64,000 bases of DNA, from the NCBI RefSeq assembly GCF_007000325.2, contig NZ_CP117267.1, positions 1,674,001-1,738,000 on the forward strand, read 5' to 3'. The notes under the pieces were generated by a model. It worked only from the letters and a program-made list of their open reading frames with translations, made no database searches and was not told the origin of the DNA. Positions 43,988-54,670 of this stretch are shown in pieces (the stretch's first letter is position 1; each line of letters opens with the position of its first letter). The DNA comes from Rhizobium rhododendri. Its GTDB lineage: Bacteria > Pseudomonadota > Alphaproteobacteria > Rhizobiales > Rhizobiaceae. The position numbers and the translations under genes were made by a program.

Positions 43988-46071
43988 TGCGGTTCTGGCG
44001 CACCCTCGGCATCGGCACATCGGCATCGCTGCTTCTGGCGCTGGCGGCTGGCCTCGGCCTCGAGGCAGCCGACAAGGCCTATCCGCCGCCGCTTGAAAAA
44101 GCCATGGTGACATCGGCCGAGGTGCTGGACAGCGATGGCCAGTTGCTACGGGCCTTCGCCACGCCGCAGGGCCGGTGGCGCCTGAAAACCACAGCTGCCG
44201 ACGTCGATCCGCAGTTCGTCCGCATGTTGGTCGCCTATGAGGACCGGCGATTTTACGAGCATCACGGCGTCGACATCGTGGCCATGGGGCGGGCGGCCCT
44301 TCAGTTCGTCACCCACGGGCGCATCGTCTCCGGCGCCTCGACACTCTCGATGCAGGTGGCAAGACTTATCGAGCCGCGCCCCGAGCGAACCTTCGGGGCA
44401 AAACTGCTGCAGCTGGCCCGCGCCATCCAGATCGAGCGCCGGCTGAGCAAGACCGAGATCCTCGACCTATACCTCACCCACGCCCCCTATGGCGGCAACC
44501 TCGAAGGCATCCGCGCCGCAAGCCTCGCCTATTTCGGCAAGGAGCCCCGGCGATTGACAGTGGCCCAGTCGGCCTTGCTGGTGGCGCTGCCGCAACTGCC
44601 GGAAAAGCGCCGGCCGGACCGCCATCTGCAGGCGGCAGAGGCTGCACGAAAACGGGTGCTGACCCGCATGGCCGTGGCCGAGATCGTCGGCGACAGCGAG
44701 GCCGGGCGCGCCGAGTTCAGCCCCATCCCCGCCCGCCGGCTGCAACTTCCGGCCTATGCCGCACATCTCGCCGAGGCAGCCCTCAAAAAAGAACCGTCGG
44801 TGGGCCAGCACCACACGACCCTCAAGCGCAGCATCCAGCAAGGGTTGGAGGCCGTCGCCCGCGAATCTGCAGCCAGGCTCGATCCAAAAGTATCGCTGGC
44901 CATGGTCATGGCCGACAGCCGCACCGGCGAAATCGTCGGCGAGGTTGGGTCCGCCAACTACTTCGACGCCAGCCGCTCCGGCTGGATCGACATGACACGC
45001 ATTAACCGATCGCCCGGCTCGACGCTGAAACCATTCATCTACGGGCTCGCCTTCGAGGAAGGCCTGCTCTCGCAGGAAACGATCATCGAGGACCGGCCCG
45101 CCGATTTCTTCGGCTACCGGCCAAAGAACTTCGACACCACCTACCAGGGCGACGTCACCGTCCGCCAGGCCCTCCAACTCTCCCTCAACGTCCCGGCCGT
45201 CCGCGTGCTCGATGCCGTCGGGCCATCCCGGCTGCTGGTCCGCTTCCGCCGCGCCAATGTGCGACCGGTACTGCCGGCGAATGAAACGCCCGGGCTCGCT
45301 ATCGGCCTCGGCGGGCTCGGCATCACGCTGAAGGACCTCGTGCAGCTCTACGCCGGCCTCGCAAACCGCAGCAATCCGGTGAAACTCGGCGACGGCATCG
45401 TCGACAAGCCCGAAGTCGTGGACAGCCAGCCGCTGCTGGAGCCCGTCGCCGCCTGGAATGTCGCAGATGTGCTATCGGGCATCATCGCACCCGCCGGCAG
45501 CGCCCAGCACGGCATCGCCTACAAGACCGGCACCAGCTACGGCTACCGCGATGCCTGGTCGGTCGGCTATGATGGACGCTATGTGCTTGGCGTCTGGGTC
45601 GGCCGGCCCGACAATGGCGCAGTCCCCGGCCTCACCGGCTACGCCTCCGCAGCCCCCATCCTGTTCCAGGCCTTCGCAAAATCCGGCGTCGGCATCACGC
45701 CGCTGCCGTCAGCGCCGATCGGCGCGGTGCGCATCGCCCAGGCGCAGCTGCCGATCAGCCAGCGCCGCTTTTCAATGGACGCCAGCGGCCTGATGGCCGC
45801 TACCACCCGCGAACCCGCGCCGCAGATCGTCTATCCGCCGGAAGGCGCCCATGTCGAACTCGGCGAAACGGGCGACGGTCGGCTAATGCCGCTGGTCCTC
45901 AAGCTGCAGGGCGGCCGCGCGCCCTTCCGCTGGCTCGCCAACGGCAAGCCCCTCGCCACCATCGCCCGCAACCGCACCAGCCAATGGACCCCGGACGGCG
46001 ACGGCTATTCCACACTCACAGTCATCGACGCCGCCGGCCGCGCCGCAACCGTGGGTGTGTTTCTTCAGTAA
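43987..46071 (+). CDS. pbpC: penicillin-binding protein 1C
   Basis: A 694-residue bifunctional peptidoglycan synthase. Signal-anchor helix at residues 10-30; glycosyltransferase motifs EDRRFYEHHGVD and GASTLSMQVARL; transpeptidase Ser in SPGSTLKPFIYG, then KTGTSYGYRD; and a C-terminal BiPBP_C beta domain. It is translationally coupled to the alpha-2-macroglobulin gene and is thought to repair the wall when envelope attack is sensed. Confidence 0.94.
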   Translation: MRFWRTLGIGTSASLLLALAAGLGLEAADKAYPPPLEKAMVTSAEVLDSDGQLLRAFATPQGRWRLKTTAADVDPQFVRMLVAYEDRRFYEHHGVDIVAMGRAALQFVTHGRIVSGASTLSMQVARLIEPRPERTFGAKLLQLARAIQIERRLSKTEILDLYLTHAPYGGNLEGIRAASLAYFGKEPRRLTVAQSALLVALPQLPEKRRPDRHLQAAEAARKRVLTRMAVAEIVGDSEAGRAEFSPIPARRLQLPAYAAHLAEAALKKEPSVGQHHTTLKRSIQQGLEAVARESAARLDPKVSLAMVMADSRTGEIVGEVGSANYFDASRSGWIDMTRINRSPGSTLKPFIYGLAFEEGLLSQETIIEDRPADFFGYRPKNFDTTYQGDVTVRQALQLSLNVPAVRVLDAVGPSRLLVRFRRANVRPVLPANETPGLAIGLGGLGITLKDLVQLYAGLANRSNPVKLGDGIVDKPEVVDSQPLLEPVAAWNVADVLSGIIAPAGSAQHGIAYKTGTSYGYRDAWSVGYDGRYVLGVWVGRPDNGAVPGLTGYASAAPILFQAFAKSGVGITPLPSAPIGAVRIAQAQLPISQRRFSMDASGLMAATTREPAPQIVYPPEGAHVELGETGDGRLMPLVLKLQGGRAPFRWLANGKPLATIARNRTSQWTPDGDGYSTLTVIDAAGRAATVGVFLQ

Positions 46072-46149
46072 CGGTCGAGGGTCGACCACACCCATCCTGC
46101 AGGCGTTGGTTCATTCCGAAGAAAGAGGAAGAGCCGCCGGCATTGCCTG

Positions 46150-46290
46150 CCTCCCTCCTCGCTGTGCTCGTCACAGCGATCCAGCCACGCCGGGTCTGCG
46201 CCGCAAGAGGGCTTTTTGCCGTAAAAGTCACTCGCGCTCAAGGACTTGAGCGCACTGGATTCCTTTGACGAGCCGCGGAATGAGGGACGA
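46150..46290. repeat. dispersed rhizobial palindromic repeat (RIME2-like)
   Basis: The ends are imperfect inverted repeats: CTCCCTCCTCGCTGTGCTCG...CGATCCAG at the left and CTGGATTC...CGGAATGAGGGACGAG at the right. The arrangement 'CCTC...GTGCTCGTCACAG...CTGGATTCCTNTGACGAG' resembles the dispersed palindromic repeats common between genes of Rhizobiaceae. It sits between the convergent pbpC and cobQ. Confidence 0.65.
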
Positions 46291-46345
46291 GAGAGCGAGC
46301 TTGGCCGATAGTGCACGACTGCGGAATAGGAGAAATATCACCCCC

Positions 46346-47800
46346 CTATCCCAGCAGGCGTCCGAGCCAGTCCTTGTCGAGCACCGCCTCGAGTTCGCTG
46401 GCGACATCGTCGAGGGCCTTGTCGACACTCTCGCGGTAGTTGCTGCGATCGCCGGAGAGGCCGAAGCTTTGGAGGAGGCGGGCGCGGTAGGTGTCGCTTT
46501 CGAACAGCCCGTGCAGGTAGGTCCCCATGATACGGCCATCGCCGGAGATTGCTCCATCCGGACGGCCGTCGATGATGACGGGCGGGCGGGCGCAGTCGCT
46601 GCCGGTCGTCTCGCCCAAGTGGATCTCGTAGCCGCTGAGCGGTGCGTCATACTCCGTCGACCGCGCAAAGCTGTTGCGCACCGTCTTTTCCGGCGCCATC
46701 GACGTCTCGACGTCGAGGAGGCAGAGGCCGGGCGTTTCCAATACGTCGCCCTCGATGCCGAGCGGATCGCGGATAGTCGTTCCTAGCATCTGATAGCCGC
46801 CGCAGACCCCGATCACCCGTCCGCCACGCCGCACATGCGCCGCAAGATCGCGGTCCCACCCCTGCCTGCGGAAATGCTCGAGATCTGATATCGTCGACTT
46901 TGAGCCCGGCAGGATCACCAGTGAGGCGTCCGTCGGCAGCGGATCGCCGGGGCGTACGAAGACCAGGTCGACATCCGGCTCGGCCCTGAGCGGGTCGAGA
47001 TCGTCGAAATTGGCGATGCGCGGCAACACCGGTACAGCGATCTTGAGCGCCCCCGCACCACCACGCGCCAGCCGCTCCAGCACCACGGAATCCTCCGCCG
47101 GCAGCCTTCCCGCCGACTTCAGCCACGGCACGACGCCGAAGCAGGGCCAGCCGGTAAAGCTGTGAATGGCCGCCAGCCCGTCGTCGAAAAGCGACACGTC
47201 TCCCCGGAACTTGTTGATGATGTAGCCTGCGATCATCCCCCGGTCCTCATCGGACAGAATGGCATGCGTGCCGACAAGCGAGGCGATGACCCCGCCCCTG
47301 TCGATGTCGCCGACGAGAACGACGGGAACGCCGGCTTGGGTCGCAAAGCCCATGTTGGCGATGTCGCCGGGCCTCAGGTTGATTTCGGCCGGCGACCCCG
47401 CACCCTCGACAATGACGAGGTCGGCGCCATCGCCGACAAGGGCAAAGCTTTCGAGCACCGACGCCAGCAATCTCGGCTTCAGCGCCTGATAGTCCCGCCC
47501 CTTGGCCTGCCCCCAGACCTTGCCCTGGACGATGATCTGGCTGCCCACCTCCGATTGCGGCTTCAGCAGCACCGGGTTCATGTGGATGGAGGATGGGACG
47601 CGCGAGGCGAGCGACTGCAGCCACTGTGCTCGACCGATCTCCCCGCCGTCGTCGGCAACGGCGGCGTTGTTGGACATGTTCTGGGGCTTGAAGGGACGGA
47701 CCCGCAGTCCCCTGTTTGCGGCAAGGCGGCAGAGGCCCGCCACCAATACCGTTTTTCCGACATCGGAGCCGGTCCCCTGCAGCATGATCGCCCTGGTCAT
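46346..47800 (-). CDS. cobQ: cobyric acid synthase CobQ
   Basis: A 484-residue ATP- and glutamine-dependent amidase that amidates side chains b, d, e and g of adenosylcobyrinic acid a,c-diamide. P-loop-like [14 protein letters not shown] at the N-terminus; RVKPQNMS-type [10 protein letters not shown]; glutaminase Cys in [10 protein letters not shown] and a late His in [10 protein letters not shown] start at [15 protein letters not shown]. It is separated from the other cob genes by ~13 kb. Confidence 0.94.
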   Translation of the reverse strand: MTRAIMLQGTGSDVGKTVLVAGLCRLAANRGLRVRPFKPQNMSNNAAVADDGGEIGRAQWLQSLASRVPSSIHMNPVLLKPQSEVGSQIIVQGKVWGQAKGRDYQALKPRLLASVLESFALVGDGADLVIVEGAGSPAEINLRPGDIANMGFATQAGVPVVLVGDIDRGGVIASLVGTHAILSDEDRGMIAGYIINKFRGDVSLFDDGLAAIHSFTGWPCFGVVPWLKSAGRLPAEDSVVLERLARGGAGALKIAVPVLPRIANFDDLDPLRAEPDVDLVFVRPGDPLPTDASLVILPGSKSTISDLEHFRRQGWDRDLAAHVRRGGRVIGVCGGYQMLGTTIRDPLGIEGDVLETPGLCLLDVETSMAPEKTVRNSFARSTEYDAPLSGYEIHLGETTGSDCARPPVIIDGRPDGAISGDGRIMGTYLHGLFESDTYRARLLQSFGLSGDRSNYRESVDKALDDVASELEAVLDKDWLGRLLG

Positions 47801-48018
47801 AGTCTGAAATTCCCGGTATCGGCTCGTCTTGAGCCCCTGCTGTACAGCCGTTCTGTCGAAATTATCGAGCGATGTCACCGCGCTTCGACGGCCACCTGGA
47901 TGACTACTCTATTTGCGACAAACGATGACGACTTCGCTCGTTGTTTCGTGTCGACAACAGCATTATCTGCACGCCACATCACGCACAAGGCCGGGCTTCC
48001 GGCGCAGAGGATACCGGA

Positions 48019-48162
48019 ATGCTTTTCGTCTTCAACAACAAGAATTCGATCCAGATCGCCTGGGGCTCGAAGGTCCCGTCGCAGAAGGCCGAAAGCCGCG
48101 CACAGGAACTGGATATCCGCAGCGGAACGGTTGGCGTCGTGCGCACAGGCTCCGCTGGCTGA
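48019..48162 (+). CDS. possible small hypothetical protein
   Basis: A 47-residue frame (MLFVFNNKNS...VVRTGSAG) with AGAGGA ten bases upstream and a strong terminator hairpin 46 bases after its stop. No family recognised. The flanking 47801-48415 region is otherwise empty. It may equally be non-coding or the tail of a small RNA unit. Confidence 0.3.
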   Translation: MLFVFNNKNSIQIAWGSKVPSQKAESRAQELDIRSGTVGVVRTGSAG

Positions 48163-48208
48163 CACGCCAGACTGCACCGCTCGATCCATACCCTACACGC
48201 ACAGACAA

Positions 48209-48244
48209 AAATCGCGCCGGCTGCAGGACAGCGCGGCGCGATTT
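48209..48244. terminator. strong bidirectional-looking hairpin
   Basis: Perfect 11-bp stem AAATCGCGCCG/CGGCGCGATTT with a 14-base loop. On the plus strand it is followed by TTTATAT; on the minus strand by TTTTTGTC. It could terminate the small plus-strand ORF or leftward transcription into this gap. Confidence 0.7.
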
Positions 48245-48415
48245 ATATACCGGAGGTCTTCGGCAGAGGCGCGAGACAGGCTTTCTCCGGGACGCAGTAC
48301 CTGATCCGGAGAAACAGCGGTGTCGCCGCCTTGGCACAATCAATAGACGGACACGGTTACCGGATGGTTATTGAGACGTTAATTAAGAATGAATCGTGTT
48401 TTTTTTCGATTTTTT

Positions 48416-48625
48416 TCACGGCTCGCGCTCAGCCGTCGGAGGACGCGAATGGAATACAAAACGTCTTGCGCAGGCGTAGCAATTGAACTTTTCTCCATGT
48501 CCGCATTTTAGAAAGACCTTTTTTGCCTCGCGCATGCACAATTTGCAGCCAGTAGCCTCACCTCTCAGGCTATTTTGCAGGCTTTTCCGGCAGCCCAGCG
48601 ATAGTCCCGGCATCTGTCCGCACAT
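48416..48625 (-). CDS. possible small Cys-rich zinc-finger (RING-like) protein
   Basis: A 69-residue frame ending in a cysteine cluster: CKLC, then CGHG, then CYAC, in the spacing Cx2C-x9-CxH-x6-Cx2C. The middle reads KLCMREAKKVFLKCGHG, which looks like the first half of a RING finger or another treble-clef zinc-binding fold. The start is unsure (ATG at 48625 or 48613, or a TTG at 48670), and no clear ribosome binding site is present. It may be real but is unassigned. Confidence 0.4.
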   Translation of the reverse strand: MCGQMPGLSLGCRKSLQNSLRGEATGCKLCMREAKKVFLKCGHGEKFNCYACARRFVFHSRPPTAEREP

Positions 48626-48873
48626 CCCCCCGGTTGATTTCTCCGCATGAATCCTTAGGCTCGATTTCAAGGTATGAAAAAGCGCGCGCCGGGGGATCTT
48701 TTATCCTCAGGCACAATAACAGCGGACATACCAAAGGGGACCGGCATAGACGCTTTCGGGCGGCTGGATCGGTGAAGCAGATACGGTCAGGGGTGGGCGC
48801 GCCACATCGTGGGCGACCTCCGTGGCCGGATGCACGAACGTGATCAACGGCAAGAAACTGGGAGAACTTTCAC

Positions 48874-49872
48874 ATGAAGAAGCTCATCGCTTCCGTTATA
48901 TTCGCAGCAGGTACCTATGCGCTCGCTGGCTCGGCAAGTGCAGCGGAGTGCGGCGACGTCTCTATCGCCGAAATGAACTGGGCCTCCGCCGGCGTCGCTG
49001 CGCAGGTCGACAAGATCATTCTCGAAAACGGCTATGGCTGCAAGGTATCGCTGGTGACCGGCGACACCCAGCCGACATTCACCTCGATGAACGAAAAGGG
49101 CCAGCCGGATATCGCCCCGGAACTCTGGGTCAACGCCGTTCGGACCGCGCTTGACAAGGCCACCGCCGAAGGTCGCCTGATCGAGGCAGCCCCGCTGCTC
49201 AGCGACGGCGGTGTCGAAGGCTGGTGGATACCGAAATTCCTCGCAGACGCCCATCCGGACATCAAGACCGTGCAGGACGCCCTGAAGCATCCAGAGCTGT
49301 TCCCTGCCCCGGAAGACAAGACCAAGGGCGCCGTCTACAACTGCCCGTCGGGTTGGAACTGCCAGATCTCGACCGCCAACCTCTACAAGGCGCTTGGCGC
49401 CGAGAAGGAAGGTTTTGCGCTGGTCGATACGGGCTCGGCAGCCGGCCTCGACGGCTCGATCGCCAATGCCTTCGAGAAGAAGACTGGCTGGCTCGGCTAC
49501 TATTGGGCACCGACCGCGATCCTCGGAAAGTACGAAATGGTCAAGCTGAGCTTCGGCGTTCCCCATGACAAGAAGGAATGGGACGCCTGCACCTCGCAGC
49601 AGGATTGCGCGGCCCCCAAGGTCAATTCCTATCCTGTCTCTGACGTCTTTACCGTCGTCACCAAGTCCTTTGCCGAAAAGGCCGGCGTTGCCATGGACTA
49701 CGTCAAGACCCGCAAATGGGACAACGGAACCGTCGGCAAGGTGCTGGCCTGGATGACGGACAACCAGGGCACCAACGAAGACGGCGCGAAGTATTTCCTG
49801 AAGACCTATCCGGACATGTGGACCAAGTGGGTGGCTCCCGATGTCGCGACGAAGGTCAAGGCTTCGATCTGA
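48874..49872 (+). CDS. glycine betaine/choline-type ABC transporter substrate-binding protein
   Basis: A 332-residue periplasmic protein of the OpuAC/ProX family. Signal peptide MKKLIASVIFAAGTYALA, cleaved near SASA. AEMNWASAGV and the aromatic-rich VEGWWIPKF and LGYYWAPTAIL are the expected quaternary-ammonium-binding pocket segments. Two extra Cys pairs (CTSQQDC) suggest a disulfide. GGAG lies before the ATG. First gene of a three-gene importer operon; choline, betaine or proline betaine cannot be told apart by sequence. Confidence 0.88.
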   Translation: MKKLIASVIFAAGTYALAGSASAAECGDVSIAEMNWASAGVAAQVDKIILENGYGCKVSLVTGDTQPTFTSMNEKGQPDIAPELWVNAVRTALDKATAEGRLIEAAPLLSDGGVEGWWIPKFLADAHPDIKTVQDALKHPELFPAPEDKTKGAVYNCPSGWNCQISTANLYKALGAEKEGFALVDTGSAAGLDGSIANAFEKKTGWLGYYWAPTAILGKYEMVKLSFGVPHDKKEWDACTSQQDCAAPKVNSYPVSDVFTVVTKSFAEKAGVAMDYVKTRKWDNGTVGKVLAWMTDNQGTNEDGAKYFLKTYPDMWTKWVAPDVATKVKASI

Positions 49873-49882
49873 ACGATGCGAC

Positions 49883-49902
49883 GGCAGGCCGGGAGGCCTG
49901 CC
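49883..49902 (+). other. intercistronic hairpin after the binding-protein gene
   Basis: Perfect 8-bp stem GGCAGGCC/GGCCTGCC with a GGGA loop, ten bases after the stop. There is no T tract. This place, between a binding-protein gene and its permease, is typical of mRNA-stabilising hairpins that raise binding-protein output. Confidence 0.6.
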
Positions 49903-50113
49903 CTCACCTCTCGCCGCTGCAAGGATCGCGTCTCCCCCTTGGAAGCGCACGCACCGACGGGGTCACGCGACCACACTGCGTCCGCCTGAAGGCGGACAGG
50001 CGAGCAGACTGAGAACCGGCATCAGCACTGCACCACGGACGGCAATCTTGATAGCCACACGGATTGCGCGTCACTGCCCCGATAAAAAGGGCCCGGATAA
50101 AAAGGGGAATGTG

Positions 50114-51025
50114 ATGGCTCTGCAATGTAGTTTTCTGCCGAATTTCCTGTGTAACTTCCCGGCGATCAACGACACGATCATCCGGGAAGGCCGCAAGAAC
50201 ATCGACGACGGCTTTCGCGGCATGGTGCGATCCTGGGGCGCTGTGATCGACATCGTCGTTCAGCCGCTGCAATGGTTCCTGAACTACCTCGAGTGGCTGT
50301 TCACCAACACGCCCTGGTTCATCATCCTCGCGGTCATGATGGCCATCGTCTACCTCGCCAGCCGCAATATAAAGATCGTCATCGGCACCGCCATTTCCAT
50401 GGCCCTGATCGGCGTTTTCGGGCTGTGGAACGACACGATGATCACGCTCGCAATGGTCACCGTCTGCACCCTGATCGCCATCGTCATCGGCCTGCCGATC
50501 GGCATCCTCATGGCACGCTCCGACCGTCTGCAATCGGTGATCAATCCGACGCTCGACGTCATGCAGACCATGCCGAGCTTCGTCTACCTCATCCCGGTCG
50601 TCGTCATCTTCGGCATCGGCAAGGTGCCAGGCCTGATCGCTGTGGTGATCTACGCCGTGCCGCCGATGATCCGCCTTACCAACCTCGGGATAAGACTGGT
50701 CGACAAGGAAGTGCTGGAGGCAGCAGATGCATTCGGATCCTCCCACACCCAGAAGCTCTTCAATGTGCAGATCCCGCTGGCACTGCCGACCATCATGGCC
50801 GGCATCAACCAGACCATCATGATGTCGCTTGCCATGGTTGTCGTCGCCTCGATGGTCGGGGTGGGCGGTCTCGGCAAGAACACGCTGCAGGCGATCAACA
50901 ACCAGTTCTTCACGGTTGGCTTCCTCAACGGCTTTGCGCTCGTCGCCATCGCCATCATTTTCGACCGTACCAGCCAGGCATACGGCAGGCGGCTGCAGAA
51001 ACATTCGGAGGTGGTCCATGGCTAG
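50114..51025 (+). CDS. quaternary-amine ABC transporter permease
   Basis: A 303-residue inner-membrane protein of the ProW/OpuAB type with about six membrane segments. The ABC permease EAA loop reads EAADAFGSSHTQKLFNVQIPLALP. N-terminal ~60 residues are cytoplasmic. ATG follows AAAAAGGGGAATGTG; the upstream segment carries a tandem duplication of CGATAAAAAGGGCC-like sequence that repeats the Shine-Dalgarno-like purine run. It overlaps the ATPase gene by eight bases. Confidence 0.9.
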   Translation: MALQCSFLPNFLCNFPAINDTIIREGRKNIDDGFRGMVRSWGAVIDIVVQPLQWFLNYLEWLFTNTPWFIILAVMMAIVYLASRNIKIVIGTAISMALIGVFGLWNDTMITLAMVTVCTLIAIVIGLPIGILMARSDRLQSVINPTLDVMQTMPSFVYLIPVVVIFGIGKVPGLIAVVIYAVPPMIRLTNLGIRLVDKEVLEAADAFGSSHTQKLFNVQIPLALPTIMAGINQTIMMSLAMVVVASMVGVGGLGKNTLQAINNQFFTVGFLNGFALVAIAIIFDRTSQAYGRRLQKHSEVVHG

Positions 51026-52073
51026 TCACGCGATAGAGATCAAGAACCTCTACAAGATCTTCGGCCCCCGCGGCCGCGAGTACGTCGAGCAGGTGAAAAA
51101 CGGCCTCGGCAAGACCGAACTCAACGTCAAGCACGGCCATGTGCTCGGGCTGCAGGACATCAACATCAACATGCCGGCCGGCGCCATCACCGTGGTCATG
51201 GGTCTCTCCGGCTCCGGCAAGTCGACGCTGATCCGCCATATCAACCGGCTGATCGACCCGACCGCCGGCGAGGTGCTCTACGACGGCGTCGACGTCTGCA
51301 AGATGACCGAGAGCGCGCTGCGCGAATTCCGACGCCACAAGACGGCGATGGTGTTCCAGAAGTTCGCGCTGCTTCCCCACCGCACTGTGATCGAAAACAC
51401 CGTCTACGGCCTCGAGATCCAGGGGGTGCCACGCGCGGAGGCGCAGAAGAAGGGCCGCCACTGGATTGCACGCGTAGGCCTCGATGGCTTCGAGAACCAC
51501 TTTCCGAACCAGCTGTCGGGCGGCATGCAGCAGCGCGTCGGGCTTGCGCGGGCGCTGACCAATGACGCCGATATCCTGTTGATGGACGAAGCCTACTCGG
51601 CGCTCGATCCGCTGATCCGCGTCGATATGCAAAGCGTGCTGCTCGACTTGCAGAAGGAACTGAAGAAGACCGTCGTCTTTATCACCCACGATCTCGACGA
51701 GGCGTTGCGGCTCGGCGACAGGATCGCCATCCTGCGCGACGGCAAGGTCATCCAGCAGGGCTCCGGCCAGGACATCGTCCTGCAGCCCGCCGATGAATAT
51801 ATCAGCGCCTTCGTCAAGGAAGTGAACCGCGGACGGGTCATCAAGGTGCAAACGGTGATGAAGCCGATCTCCGGCGAAGGCTCGTCTATGCGCCTTGCGG
51901 GCGACATGACACTGGAGATGGCTGCGCGCCAGATGACCGGCGCCAACCAGACGGTGGCCATGGTGGTCGACGCAGCCGGCAAGCCGATCGGCTCGCTCGA
52001 TCTGCACAGCATCATCCTGGCGATGGTGACGCCGACCAGCCACACCGTCCCGGAAGCAAAAGCGGCGGCCTGA
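51018..52073 (+). CDS. quaternary-amine ABC transporter ATP-binding protein
   Basis: A 351-residue ATPase of the ProV/OpuAA type. Walker A GLSGSGKST, Q-loop VFQKFALLPHR, signature LSGGMQQRVGLARAL, Walker B ILLMDEAYSALDP and H-loop FITHDLDEA. After the ATPase core is a C-terminal CBS-like sensor region (residues ~280-350). A long N-terminal insertion (GREYVEQVKNGLGKTEL) is usual in this family. Last gene of the importer operon. Confidence 0.91.
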   Translation: MASHAIEIKNLYKIFGPRGREYVEQVKNGLGKTELNVKHGHVLGLQDININMPAGAITVVMGLSGSGKSTLIRHINRLIDPTAGEVLYDGVDVCKMTESALREFRRHKTAMVFQKFALLPHRTVIENTVYGLEIQGVPRAEAQKKGRHWIARVGLDGFENHFPNQLSGGMQQRVGLARALTNDADILLMDEAYSALDPLIRVDMQSVLLDLQKELKKTVVFITHDLDEALRLGDRIAILRDGKVIQQGSGQDIVLQPADEYISAFVKEVNRGRVIKVQTVMKPISGEGSSMRLAGDMTLEMAARQMTGANQTVAMVVDAAGKPIGSLDLHSIILAMVTPTSHTVPEAKAAA

Positions 52074-52147
52074 CGCCGCCGCTGACGATTTACGATTGAA
52101 CAGACGCGATCAAGCGGCCCGCAGCAATGCGGCGCCACTTCTCGCTG

Positions 52148-53329
<1,182 letters not shown>

Positions 53330-53482
53330 TCAGCACCTTAGCGGAAGGTCCGCATCCCTTCATCGGGGCCCCGGAGGGCTGTCGGTATGGGGGAAGCGGT
53401 CACCAGTGAAACGGGCCCCGGGTGAAGGCCAGCGGCTTTCAAATCGATCGGATCGAAGCTGCAGGCCTTCCACCTTGGCGGC

Positions 53483-54601
53483 TTACCAAACGCCCTGCAT
53501 CTTGACGGGCGTGTAGCGGTAGGAGTTGAACAGTGCGGCTTGCTCATCGACAGCCGCCTGAACATTGTAGGTTGCACCTAGAGGCCTCGTATGGGCCACC
53601 CCTACTGCATCGATGATAGCCATGCGGTTTGCAGGGCGACCGAGGAACGCAGGCCAGAGATGGTCGAGGCCGTAGCCGGACTCCGCATCGCGCATCGAGC
53701 CGATGCAGATCTTCAGGGCAGCCTTGGAGAAGATCGGGCACATGATCTCGATGAAGCCCTCATGCCGCAGGAGGCTGTTCGGCCGCTGGATCGTGATCGG
53801 ATGGTTGGGGAAGCAACCCGGACCCTGCTTGAGCGACGGCTGCGCCAGTTCCAGTCCGTGCTTGCGGGACAGATGAAACATCCGATTGACGGTATCGCCA
53901 TCGCAAAGCAGGTCATCATCCGGGAGCCAGACGCGGTCGTAACCCCAGAGCGGACTTCCCTCGTAGAACAGGTCGGAAATCAGCCTGAACTTCTTGCGCT
54001 TCGGAAGGTGGGCCAGATATTCAAACGGGCTATCGACGACGGGATCTTCGGCACCGTAATAGCCGACGCACAGATCCCAACTGCGCGTCGCAGCATCCAG
54101 CCCGTCGAACCAGCGAGGATGCAGCGACTTGGAGTTGGCGGGGACAACGACGAGGTTGGGACGCTTAGGGCCGTTTGCCGGCTGCACCAGGAACTTTGCG
54201 TTGCGCTCGTCCGACAGTTGCGTCGCAAACATCGGATGCTCGGGGTGGGGTGTCGACGTGAGCATGTAGATTGCAACGACACCGTCTACCACGCCCCTGC
54301 CTGCCAGCAATGCTACCTTAGATCCCTCCATGCGGGAGACATTGAAGACGATCGAAGGCAGACCGGTCTCGTCGATGAAGCACAAGAGGCCATTGACGAC
54401 TTGCCAGTAATCCGTCGACGCATTGAAAAAATTGCCAACCAATCCGCCCGGAGCCAGCACGAGGAATGGCGACAAGGTGCCGCGTTCCAGGTCGGCAAAC
54501 TGCCAGAACGTTCCGGTCAGCATTTCTTCCGTTACCGGATCGGATTCGCTCAACCCAGCCAGAAAGTCTGAAGCTGTGTTTTCTCTTGTCGAAGCCAGCA
54601 T
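53483..54601 (-). CDS. DUF707-type protein with N-terminal beta module
   Basis: A 372-residue cytoplasmic protein. Residues ~20-80 (GTFWQFADLERGTLSPFLVL...GLVGNFF...WQVVNGLLCF) look like a small beta module. From about 115 to 345 is the DUF707 region (LVVVPANSKSLHPRWFDG, DLCVGYYGAED, GYDRVWLPDDDLLCDG), which resembles a glycosyltransferase fold with an aspartate-rich DDD cluster. The start ATG follows GGGGAAGAAAC; a GTG ten codons upstream is the alternative. It is probably a sugar transferase of the surface-glycan cluster; acceptor unknown. Confidence 0.75.
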   Translation of the reverse strand: MLASTRENTASDFLAGLSESDPVTEEMLTGTFWQFADLERGTLSPFLVLAPGGLVGNFFNASTDYWQVVNGLLCFIDETGLPSIVFNVSRMEGSKVALLAGRGVVDGVVAIYMLTSTPHPEHPMFATQLSDERNAKFLVQPANGPKRPNLVVVPANSKSLHPRWFDGLDAATRSWDLCVGYYGAEDPVVDSPFEYLAHLPKRKKFRLISDLFYEGSPLWGYDRVWLPDDDLLCDGDTVNRMFHLSRKHGLELAQPSLKQGPGCFPNHPITIQRPNSLLRHEGFIEIMCPIFSKAALKICIGSMRDAESGYGLDHLWPAFLGRPANRMAIIDAVGVAHTRPLGATYNVQAAVDEQAALFNSYRYTPVKMQGVW

Positions 54602-54670
54602 ATTCACTGTTTCTTCCCCTTCATGTCCCACCCCTGCTCGGTCTGTCCCGATCGTAGTTTCTTGAGTGAT

